This document shows positions 1-5,513 of a stretch of 5,583 nt of DNA, piece by piece. The stretch is from an uncultured Pseudobdellovibrionaceae bacterium. Lineage in GTDB: Bacteria > Bdellovibrionota > Bdellovibrionia > Bdellovibrionales > Bdellovibrionaceae. Both the position numbers and the translations under genes were made by a program. The stretch spans positions 1 through 5,583 of the forward strand of contig CALCCV010000439.1 of NCBI GenBank assembly GCA_937900305.1, given 5' to 3'. The first letter of the stretch is position 1. Every line of letters starts with the position of its first letter. The notes below the pieces were generated by a model that saw only the letters and a program-made list of their open reading frames with translations, ran no database searches and was not told the origin of the DNA.

Positions 1-488
1 CCGACAAACACCTCTCCAGTCGCTTTGAGGAACGTCAATTCATGTTTGTGACGAGAATGCTCTTTGCCTTCAGACTTCAGCAAATTTACTAGCTCATTCT
101 GATTGCGCTCTCGATGAGCCTCAGGGAAAAGTTTAGTCACTAGAGAGGTTCCACAAATGAAATTCCTCGCATGCCCAAAAGTTTGTTCGGCTGAGGAGTT
201 AATCTCAATGATCTGAAAAGACTGATCAACTGTTACAATGCAATCGAGTGCAGAATTGAGAATGGCCTCTTGAACCAATTGGCTCTCATGAAGGTTTTCC
301 ATCTTTTCCTGCATTTCGATCGAGCTCAGGCTCAAGGATCGTTCAATCAAGTAACGATCTTGCTCGTTGCTTTCATAGGTTTTGCTGATCAGGTCCATCA
401 ACGCAGTCCAGATATGAATCGGTGGCGGAGTTTCTGAAGAGGCCCCGATTTTTTTTAATTGGCGTTGAAGGAGTTTGTGTGGACTCAT
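1..488 (-). CDS. PAS-domain sensor histidine kinase, 5' part only (FIST-associated type)
   Basis: The first 162 codons are present and the gene continues beyond the left edge. I translated it by hand from the ATG at 486-488, which overlaps the FIST gene's stop in an ATGA, so translation is probably coupled. The N-terminus begins MSPHKLLQRQLKKIG, and residues 27-60 include W27, Y38, and DRYLIERSLSLSSIEM at 44-59. This leader is typical of soluble PAS histidine kinases, including those encoded beside FIST proteins. A short coiled coil (about 55-72) leads into a PAS domain from about residue 73, with ILNSALDCIVTVDQ, then IIEINSSAEQTFG, then a run up to the edge that fits the end of a PAS core. 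No membrane segment is seen, so it is likely cytoplasmic. The kinase core itself lies outside the window, so kinase activity is inferred from the leader and context. A run of eight A occupies codons 11-14. Confidence 0.85.
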   Translation of the reverse strand, partial: MSPHKLLQRQLKKIGASSETPPPIHIWTALMDLISKTYESNEQDRYLIERSLSLSSIEMQEKMENLHESQLVQEAILNSALDCIVTVDQSFQIIEINSSAEQTFGHARNFICGTSLVTKLFPEAHRERNQNELVNLLKSEGKEHSRHKHELTFLKATGEVFV

Positions 489-1624
489 GCGGCTTCCGAA
501 ATTGTGGTCAGGGTCATAGTCTGGTTATGAAGTTCGCAGTTGAGAAATTTTTCGGTTGGCGAAATTTCTCCATAAGAGTAAAAGCCGATTTGGTGTGTAT
601 TTGGCAATCGATCGAGGATGGCTTCAATCTCTTCCTCAGCTCGCTCCCGAAGCACCAGTCGACGACCCACGCAACTGATTGCGATAGTGAGTGAGGGGCC
701 AACCACATCGGGAAAACTTAGCACTTGATCAGCCGCGGAGGCGGCACCGTCCACAAGGCGGTCAAAATTTGCTTTCATTAACTGAGCCGACCAGCCTTGC
801 GGTACGTCACCCGCAAAAATCAAAGAGCCGCTTTTTTCGTCCACGCTAAGTATTGTTCGCACTAGAAACTTGCCTTTATTGCTATGGTCTCGGATCTGGA
901 GCGGAAAAAGAAGACCACTCGCGGGCAATTCGCCTGCGCGCTCGCCCAAGTACTTTTTGTAAAGCCCGAGTGCAGATTGACCATCCAATTCGAAGAGGAC
1001 ATTTCCTTTGGAGCGTGTGATGAATCGCTCTGGGCCGAAGATGTCCCACCCTCCTCGCGAGCCGTGACCGATCTGCACTTGAGAACCGTAAAAACCAACA
1101 GCAGTTACAATGCCGCTAGACAGTTGCGCATCGTTAATGACCCACGTTTTTTTGAAATCAGCACCATCACCTGCCAAACCACCGGTCACTGTTACGGCTT
1201 GAAGACCTCGGGAGTTAAGTCCGGCAACCAACTCGCTTCCATTCACGTTAAGACCATCTGACATCACGAAAATTCCCTTTAAATCAGGAGCCCAGAGCTG
1301 TTCAATCAAATTCTGGCCCACCAGACTAGATCCTTCAATCGCTTGGATTTCGGCGCAGGCGAGCTTTAGGCGAGATTTGTCCATTTTAACAATCGCTACG
1401 GCCACTGAGTCGTCTTCGATTTTGCCATTGAAGATCTCTCCCGCGGTCGAACAGCCTGTGATAGCTGCCTGTGGAAATCTGGTGCGAAGGTCCTTTAACC
1501 AAGTTGGGTCGTTGGCCAGTTTCGGAGAACCTAGAGCCAAGACCAGCGTCGAGGTTGAATCCCAATCTGGAAGAGGTGCGGACCAGCTAGAGCCGTGTTT
1601 ATAAAGCGTTGTAAAAACTTTCAA
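485..1624 (-). CDS. FIST-domain sensory protein (FIST_N plus FIST_C)
   Basis: A 379-residue cytoplasmic protein made of FIST_N (about 28-220) followed by FIST_C (about 221-358), the usual length for a stand-alone FIST protein. Family landmarks are TGCSTAGEI (56-64), MSDGLNVNGSEL (121-132), VTGGLAGDG (146-154), GHGSRGGWDIFGPER (186-200), GNVLFELDG (207-215), SCVGRR (317-322), FYSYGEISP (348-356) and CELHNQTMTL (363-372). FIST domains are sensory. Some members (NosP) bind haem and nitric oxide and control a kinase encoded beside them, and this gene is likewise coupled by ATGA to a PAS kinase. Which ligand this protein binds cannot be read from the sequence. The start is a TTG at 1622-1624: an in-frame TGA lies directly upstream, so no longer form is possible, and a GGAG sits 5 nt before the TTG. 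It is cotranscribed with the upstream DAHL-like kinase, 44 nt away. Confidence 0.93.
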   Translation of the reverse strand: MKVFTTLYKHGSSWSAPLPDWDSTSTLVLALGSPKLANDPTWLKDLRTRFPQAAITGCSTAGEIFNGKIEDDSVAVAIVKMDKSRLKLACAEIQAIEGSSLVGQNLIEQLWAPDLKGIFVMSDGLNVNGSELVAGLNSRGLQAVTVTGGLAGDGADFKKTWVINDAQLSSGIVTAVGFYGSQVQIGHGSRGGWDIFGPERFITRSKGNVLFELDGQSALGLYKKYLGERAGELPASGLLFPLQIRDHSNKGKFLVRTILSVDEKSGSLIFAGDVPQGWSAQLMKANFDRLVDGAASAADQVLSFPDVVGPSLTIAISCVGRRLVLRERAEEEIEAILDRLPNTHQIGFYSYGEISPTEKFLNCELHNQTMTLTTISEAA

Positions 1625-1629
1625 TCATT

Positions 1630-1633
1630 CTCC
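1630..1633 (-). promoter_or_regulatory. Ribosome binding site fixing the TTG start of the FIST gene
   Basis: On the minus strand the sequence reads TTGGAGAATGATTG. GGAG is 5 nt upstream of the TTG at 1624-1622. The in-frame codon just before TTG is a TGA stop, and the nearby ATG at 1626-1628 is in another frame that closes after nine codons. The GGAG therefore supports TTG as the true start. Confidence 0.65.
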
Positions 1634-1668
1634 AATGAAAAATGTTTCTCATCATAAGTTATTGTCCA

Positions 1669-3318
1669 TCATGCTGCGGGCCGAAACTGCTCTGAACGAT
1701 CTTTCGGCAAGGTCAAAACGAAACGCGTGTGAGGTGAATTCTCATCGAGTCGTAGACTGCCACCATGAGCATGTGCAATTCCCTGCGAGACACTCAATCC
1801 CAACCCTGTTCCTTTGCCAACTTCTTTGGTGGTGAAAAAAGGCTGCATGATTTTTTCTCGAATCAGTGGTGAAATTCCAGCTCCGCTGTCGGTTACACTC
1901 AGTTCAACTGATTCTCGTAGGTCTACCAAATGAATTTGAACCCATTTGTCTTGAGAACTCTGAGTGGCGTCATAAGAGTTGTTGAATAAATTCAATAAGA
2001 CTTGCGATATTTCCGTCGGGCGACACGGAATCAGAAGGCTTCCCGCTCCGGATTCATCCACAATTTCCAATCGAACTCCATTGTTGGTGAAGCGCTCGCG
2101 GCAAAAGCTGAACGTGTCGTCGATAACTTTTCCTAAGGCGACGGGTTGCAAGGGGTCCCTTTCTCCATTTCGCGAAAACATTCTCAGACCATTGACGATC
2201 TTTGCGATTCTGAAACTGGTTTCACGAATGCTTTCTAAAGCTTCGGTCAGAAACCCCTGATCAAAATCACCATCGTTGATCATGTCTTGAACCTGCTCAG
2301 AGCGCATTTGAATAACTGCGAGGGGCGTGTTGATTTCATGTGCGACTCCTCCGGCCATTTCACCGAGTGCGGACATCTTGGAAGCCTGCACTAGAACTTG
2401 TTGTTTTTGTGCCAGTTCTTGGAGCGTGTGAGACAGCTCTTCCGTGCGCTTGGTGACCTTGAGTTCAAGATCTCGATTGAGCACCGTGAGCTCTGCGCTG
2501 GCCATTTGAAGTCGCCGAAAAAACGAAATCAGCGCGACGATGAGAATCACACAAACGGTGCCCAGCAGGAGCTTGATGTAAGTGGAGTTTCTGCTGTTTT
2601 GAGTCGACCAAGAATGATAAAGGTTTTCAGCTCGGGCTAAAGCTTCTGGCACTTGCCTAGAGAGAATTATTTTTTCACTCGTTTCGCGGTCTCTGAGGGA
2701 CCTCAAGATGATCTTGGTGTGCAAAGCAAGCGAATCAACGAATTCAGCGGTGGAAGTTTTCTTTTGTCCGGGAGCTTTCATCAAAATTCCCAGGTTGTGA
2801 ACCACCTGCTTTTCGTGATTTGGGGTGGGTGAGAGGTTGAAGCTTAGAACGCTGAATAAAAGCTGATGAGCTTGATGCTCCACTTCAGTTCCTTCGGCTT
2901 GGAGTTCCAAGGTGGAAAGATATTTCAATGAATTTCGAAGAACAGAATGCTTTGCCTTGAAGTCTTCGATGGCCATTTTCTTTTCATTCCACAGCCGAAA
3001 ATACGATTCCAATTGAACTGGAAGTTCAGGAAGGTCCTCGATCATGGTCGTACTGAGCCTTCTTAACTCGTCACTTGCGTGGTCATTCAGTTCTGAGTCC
3101 GCGACCATCGAATCGTAGTTTTCCGACACAAAAGATCTGGATCGAAGGACATTTTCATTGAGGCTTTGATCGAGTATTAGGGCTTGGCGAAAGTTTTCTT
3201 TTACAATAAAATCGCTGGCAAGATCGTCTTCCGCCTTTTGTAAGAGATAAAATCCTGATCCGACCAAGAGGAAAAGCACCCCTAAAAAGGCCAATAGGCT
3301 ACTTCTATTGGGCTTCAT
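1669..3318 (-). CDS. Membrane sensor histidine kinase with DAHL-like periplasmic domain
   Basis: A 549-residue two-pass inner-membrane kinase. TM1 spans about 7-26 and TM2 about 248-267, enclosing a ~220-residue, strongly helical periplasmic region. That region contains VLRSRSFVSENYDSMV (57-72) and, late on, HTKIILRSLRD (200-210). This resembles the double all-helical ligand-binding (DAHL) sensor fold; I make that match from memory of the pattern and it is tentative. A coiled coil (about 273-312) leads to HisKA with phosphoacceptor H327 in GGVAHEINTPLA. HATPase_c follows: N box with N443, N446 and N447; G1 box DSGAGI (477-482); F box PFFTTK (493-498); G2 box GKGTGLGL (501-508). All catalytic boxes look intact. 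No receiver is fused, so the partner regulator is encoded elsewhere. The ATG overlaps the peroxidase gene by 14 nt, with AGAGGA 7 nt before it inside that gene, which indicates translational coupling. Confidence 0.95.
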   Translation of the reverse strand: MKPNRSSLLAFLGVLFLLVGSGFYLLQKAEDDLASDFIVKENFRQALILDQSLNENVLRSRSFVSENYDSMVADSELNDHASDELRRLSTTMIEDLPELPVQLESYFRLWNEKKMAIEDFKAKHSVLRNSLKYLSTLELQAEGTEVEHQAHQLLFSVLSFNLSPTPNHEKQVVHNLGILMKAPGQKKTSTAEFVDSLALHTKIILRSLRDRETSEKIILSRQVPEALARAENLYHSWSTQNSRNSTYIKLLLGTVCVILIVALISFFRRLQMASAELTVLNRDLELKVTKRTEELSHTLQELAQKQQVLVQASKMSALGEMAGGVAHEINTPLAVIQMRSEQVQDMINDGDFDQGFLTEALESIRETSFRIAKIVNGLRMFSRNGERDPLQPVALGKVIDDTFSFCRERFTNNGVRLEIVDESGAGSLLIPCRPTEISQVLLNLFNNSYDATQSSQDKWVQIHLVDLRESVELSVTDSGAGISPLIREKIMQPFFTTKEVGKGTGLGLSVSQGIAHAHGGSLRLDENSPHTRFVLTLPKDRSEQFRPAA

Positions 3319-4393
3319 TCGCAGTTCCTCTCACACTTTGCAATGAAACGGGAAGTTGACCAGTTAAAGCCTTAAGGAATTCAACAATATCTTCAACGTC
3401 TTCAGCTACGAGATTTCGACCCAATTGGTACTTTGCCATTTTACGGACGGCTTCCTCCAAAGTAGGGACGGCTCCGTCATGGAAATAAGGCGCTGTGAGT
3501 TCTACATTTCTGAGACTGGGAACCCGAAAGACATACTTGTCTTGTTCGCGCTTGGTGACATTGTAGCGACCCAGGTCTGAATTTAGAAATCCCCCGCGGG
3601 CTTTAAAATAGTCCCCAGCGATGCCCAAGGACTGAAACATATTGCCACCAATATTCCTTCCTTGGTGGCAGGCCACACATCCAAGAGTGTCGAACTTCTG
3701 GTAGCCAGCCAACTGACGGGCGGAAAGGGCCGAAGCATCCCCCCGCAAAAACTGGTCAAAGGCCGAGTTGGGGGTGATCAAACTTTTTTCAAATTCCACG
3801 ATGGCATCAATCACACTTTCTCGATGGAGTCCTTTGGGATAGATCTTGTCAAACTCTTCTATAACTCTCTTGTCCTGTTCAAGTTTAGCAAGTATTTCGG
3901 TCCAAGAGGTGGCCATTTCTATGGGGCTGTGGATAGGACCTTCGATCTGTTCATTCAGACTTGCAGCCCTTCCGTCCCAAAACTGACGAAAATTGAATTG
4001 GCTGTTAAAAACAGTGGGTGTGTTCACCTCTCCAATTTGTCCACGAATTCCAACGGCGGTTTTTAAGCTGTTAGCGCCGCCGTGGTACAAGTCATGACAT
4101 GAAGCACACGAGAGACTGTCATCCTTTGAAAGTCGTTTGTCTTCAAATAACATCTTTCCAAGGCGGGCTTTTTCCGGATTTGCGCTCGTATGTTTCGGCA
4201 GGGGACTGAATGCACCCGTCCTCAGTGGCTCAGATTGAGAAATCGCAAAAATCTGTTGTTTTAATTTCTCCTTCTCAGCACCTAAGGTTGGGACTTGTGA
4301 CGTGAATCGAAATAAAATATAGATTGCGGTCGCTAGACATATTGAAAACACTGAGAAGTAGTTCCGAATTTTTAGCTTTAATTCCGTTTTCAT
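3305..4393 (-). CDS. Membrane-anchored di-haem cytochrome c peroxidase (CCP/MauG family)
   Basis: A 362-residue protein of the bacterial di-haem cytochrome c peroxidase family, which reduces H2O2 to water in the periplasm with electrons from small cytochromes or quinol-linked donors. Two c-type haem sites are visible: CASCH (96-100) and CVACH (239-243). Other family landmarks are NTPTVFNSQFNFRQFWDGR (124-142), GPIHSPIEM (152-160) with E159 as the likely catalytic Glu, and VPSLRNVELTAPYFHDGAVP (291-310). M319 in AVRKMAKYQLG fits the axial Met that peroxidases carry on the electron-transferring haem where MauG has Tyr; this points to a peroxidase rather than a MauG-type enzyme, but it needs alignment. 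A hydrophobic segment at about 13-29 follows basic residues and lacks a clear signal-peptidase site, so it is probably an uncleaved anchor. It is the first gene of the minus-strand operon, with only a weak AGAGA before its ATG. Confidence 0.95.
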   Translation of the reverse strand: MKTELKLKIRNYFSVFSICLATAIYILFRFTSQVPTLGAEKEKLKQQIFAISQSEPLRTGAFSPLPKHTSANPEKARLGKMLFEDKRLSKDDSLSCASCHDLYHGGANSLKTAVGIRGQIGEVNTPTVFNSQFNFRQFWDGRAASLNEQIEGPIHSPIEMATSWTEILAKLEQDKRVIEEFDKIYPKGLHRESVIDAIVEFEKSLITPNSAFDQFLRGDASALSARQLAGYQKFDTLGCVACHQGRNIGGNMFQSLGIAGDYFKARGGFLNSDLGRYNVTKREQDKYVFRVPSLRNVELTAPYFHDGAVPTLEEAVRKMAKYQLGRNLVAEDVEDIVEFLKALTGQLPVSLQSVRGTANEAQ

Positions 4394-4423
4394 TCGAGTG
4401 TCTCTACGGACAGTTAATCATTA

Positions 4424-4442
4424 AACTTAAGTCAACTTAGTC
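4424..4442. repeat. Imperfect tandem repeat AACTTAAGTC / AACTTAGTC
   Basis: Two adjacent copies occur, AACTTAAGTC (4424-4433) and AACTTAGTC (4434-4442), differing by one A. They lie 15-34 bp upstream of the plus-strand -10 hexamer, where the second copy covers the -35 position. On the other strand they lie 31-49 bp before the peroxidase ATG. The placement suits an operator shared by both operons, but the copies are short and could be chance in AT-rich DNA. Confidence 0.4.
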
Positions 4443-4454
4443 CTGTATTTGGAA

Positions 4455-4463
4455 TGTTATAAT
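4455..4463 (+). promoter_or_regulatory. Extended -10 promoter element for the right-hand operon
   Basis: TGTTATAAT is an exact match to the extended -10 consensus TGnTATAAT, with the TATAAT hexamer at 4458-4463. No good -35 is present at the usual spacing (ACTTAG at 4435-4440 is a poor match), which is common when the extended -10 carries recognition or an activator assists. The predicted transcript start near 4470 leaves a leader of about 75 nt before the ATG at 4546. Confidence 0.55.
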
Positions 4464-4545
4464 AATTGAACAAGCATTAAGTTTTTTGGCTGCTTTCACG
4501 ATAATAGGATATCGCCTACATCGATTGTGCAGAAGGTGAAAAGAG

Positions 4546-4767
4546 ATGGCTATGACTGACGAACGAAAATTTTTGCATGACGTGGCTGGTCCGATCGCCA
4601 CTTCCTTGTTCATAGCTGAAATCCTCGATGAAAATCTTTCCGCGAAGTTAGCTCCTACAGAAGATGACTTGCTGCTAGTGAAACAAATTTTGGAATCCTT
4701 GGGTAAAGTGAAGACCATGTTGAGTGAGCGACGCGATATTTTGATCGCTAAAGGAGACGGCCAATGA
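4546..4767 (+). CDS. Small stand-alone histidine-kinase DHp-like (phosphotransfer-like) protein
   Basis: A 73-residue soluble protein that looks like a lone DHp hairpin, the dimerisation and phosphoacceptor part of a histidine kinase, without an ATPase domain. Residues 9-21 (FLHDVAGPIATSL) mimic an H box: H11 is followed by acidic D12, and P16 sits at +5, as in H-E-x-x-T/N-P-L. The +4 position, usually T or N and needed for phosphatase activity, is G15. Helix 1 would be about 5-30. A turn with Pro (AKLAPTEDD, 33-41) leads to helix 2, about 40-68. It overlaps the receiver-PilZ gene by ATGA, so the two are probably made together and may interact. I chose the first ATG because AGAAGG lies 9 nt upstream; a second ATG at 4552 is possible. 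Function is inferred: it could be a phosphotransfer carrier, or a decoy or kinase-binding inhibitor. Confidence 0.8.
   Translation: MAMTDERKFLHDVAGPIATSLFIAEILDENLSAKLAPTEDDLLLVKQILESLGKVKTMLSERRDILIAKGDGQ
4751..4756 (+). promoter_or_regulatory. Strong Shine-Dalgarno for the receiver-PilZ gene
   Basis: AAGGAG lies within the last codons of the 73-residue gene, 7 nt before the ATG at 4764. Together with the ATGA overlap it fixes the start and permits both coupled and independent initiation. Confidence 0.75.
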
Positions 4768-5492
4768 GGCTTCCAAAAGACACTAAAATTTTGATCGTTG
4801 ATGACGAGCCAGCCTTGCGAAAAGCAATGATTTTTGATTTTAAAAGAAAAGGATTCCAAGTCTATGAGGCCAGTAACGGTCGCCAAGCGTATGATATCGT
4901 GTTCAGAGAAAAAGTTGATATAGTTCTGTCGGATGTTCGGATGCCTGATGGGGACGGAGTCGAGCTTCTGGAGCGAATAAAAGGGAATGAGACGGCATCT
5001 TCTGTGGTCATGTTCATTACGGGATTTGCGGATTTGACATGGGCCGAAGCTTATAACAAAGGAGCCGAAGCCATCTTTTCAAAGCCATTTGATCGCAAAG
5101 CCCTGATGGCAAAAGTGATGTCATTCCTTGTAGATAGTGAAGAGAGGTGGAAAATGCGGGGCGAAAATATTCCGGATACACCTCTCATCGAGTTGGATGC
5201 CTCAGGAGAAGGTCAGGTCGTTCAATTTGCTCTCGGCAGTGGCGGGATTTTTTTAGTTTGTAGCAAAGACCTTCCTGCAATTGATCAGATTGTTCATTTT
5301 CGGGTCAGGCTGAGCACAGCCGGGGAGAGGATTGAAGGATTGGGAATTGTTCGTTGGATTCGGAAAGCTGCCTCTGGAGAAATCTCGGGCTGTGGCATTG
5401 AGTTTGATCAACTTGAAGATCATTGCCGAGCCTCGGTGATTAAAAAAATTGCTCTTGATAAACCCATAGCCTTCATTCCTATGCGCAATTGA
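4764..5492 (+). CDS. Response regulator: receiver domain plus degenerate PilZ-like domain
   Basis: A 242-residue soluble regulator. The receiver domain (about 6-123) has the full active site: acidic D13 and D14, phosphoacceptor D57 in LSDVRMPDGDG, T86 in FITGFAD, and K107 in SKPFD. The C-terminal region (about 132-232) looks like a PilZ barrel, with a GGIFL strand (160-164), GLGIVRWI (192-199) and GCGIEF (209-214), followed by a terminal helix. PilZ domains normally bind c-di-GMP through RxxxR and (D/N)xSxxG. Here RWKMR (128-132) fits the first motif, but the second reads ALGSGG (156-161), with the Asp/Asn replaced by Ala and the Ser by Gly. It therefore probably binds the nucleotide poorly or not at all, and may act through protein contacts. 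There is no DNA-binding domain. Its likely phosphodonor is a kinase such as those of the divergent operon, possibly via the upstream hairpin protein. Confidence 0.92.
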   Translation: MRLPKDTKILIVDDEPALRKAMIFDFKRKGFQVYEASNGRQAYDIVFREKVDIVLSDVRMPDGDGVELLERIKGNETASSVVMFITGFADLTWAEAYNKGAEAIFSKPFDRKALMAKVMSFLVDSEERWKMRGENIPDTPLIELDASGEGQVVQFALGSGGIFLVCSKDLPAIDQIVHFRVRLSTAGERIEGLGIVRWIRKAASGEISGCGIEFDQLEDHCRASVIKKIALDKPIAFIPMRN

Positions 5493-5502
5493 CATCCTCG
5501 AT

Positions 5503-5508
5503 AGGAGA
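5503..5508 (+). promoter_or_regulatory. Shine-Dalgarno of the next receiver gene
   Basis: AGGAGA lies in the 21-nt gap after the receiver-PilZ stop, 5 nt before the ATG at 5514. It supports that start and membership of the same operon. Confidence 0.65.
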
Positions 5509-5513
5509 CCAGT

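Larger units (their letters stand above)
4394..4545. other. Divergent intergenic control region
   Basis: These 152 nt separate the peroxidase operon (minus) from the signalling operon (plus). The region is AT-rich. It holds a plus-strand extended -10 element, an imperfect tandem repeat, and a weak FNR-like site, all within 4422-4463. I found no convincing -35/-10 pair for the minus-strand operon: a TTGACT at 4435-4430 has no good -10 at 16-18 nt. The plus-strand leader of about 75 nt shows no recognisable riboswitch or strong hairpin. Confidence 0.7.

Noticed and set aside
422..694. 90-residue plus-strand ORF across the FIST/PAS kinase junction
   Set aside because: It is antisense to the FIST C-terminal signature and the PAS kinase start, which are coupled by ATGA.
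884..1261. 125-residue plus-strand ORF inside the FIST gene
   Set aside because: It is antisense to a clear FIST protein whose family motifs run throughout; the translation is low in recognisable structure.
1633..1652. Possible hairpin in the 44-nt gap before the FIST gene
   Set aside because: On the minus strand ATGAGAAA can pair with TTTTTCAT, but the stem is AT-rich, the loop is about 2 nt, and no U-tract follows. It is not a convincing terminator.
3662..4066. 134-residue plus-strand ORF inside the peroxidase gene
   Set aside because: It is antisense to the haem-binding and FWDGR regions of the peroxidase, with no supporting motif.
3305..4393. MauG-type maturation enzyme rather than peroxidase
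   Set aside because: No methylamine dehydrogenase genes are nearby, and the AVRKMAKYQLG stretch offers an axial Met as in peroxidases. It is not excluded without alignment.
4430..4435. TTGACT on the minus strand as a -35 for the peroxidase operon
   Set aside because: No acceptable -10 hexamer lies 16-18 nt downstream, so I did not call a promoter.
4437..4886. 149-residue minus-strand ORF opposite the hairpin protein and the start of the receiver-PilZ gene
   Set aside because: It lies antisense to two genes that have good ribosome binding sites, an ATGA overlap and recognisable motifs. Its own translation shows no domain.
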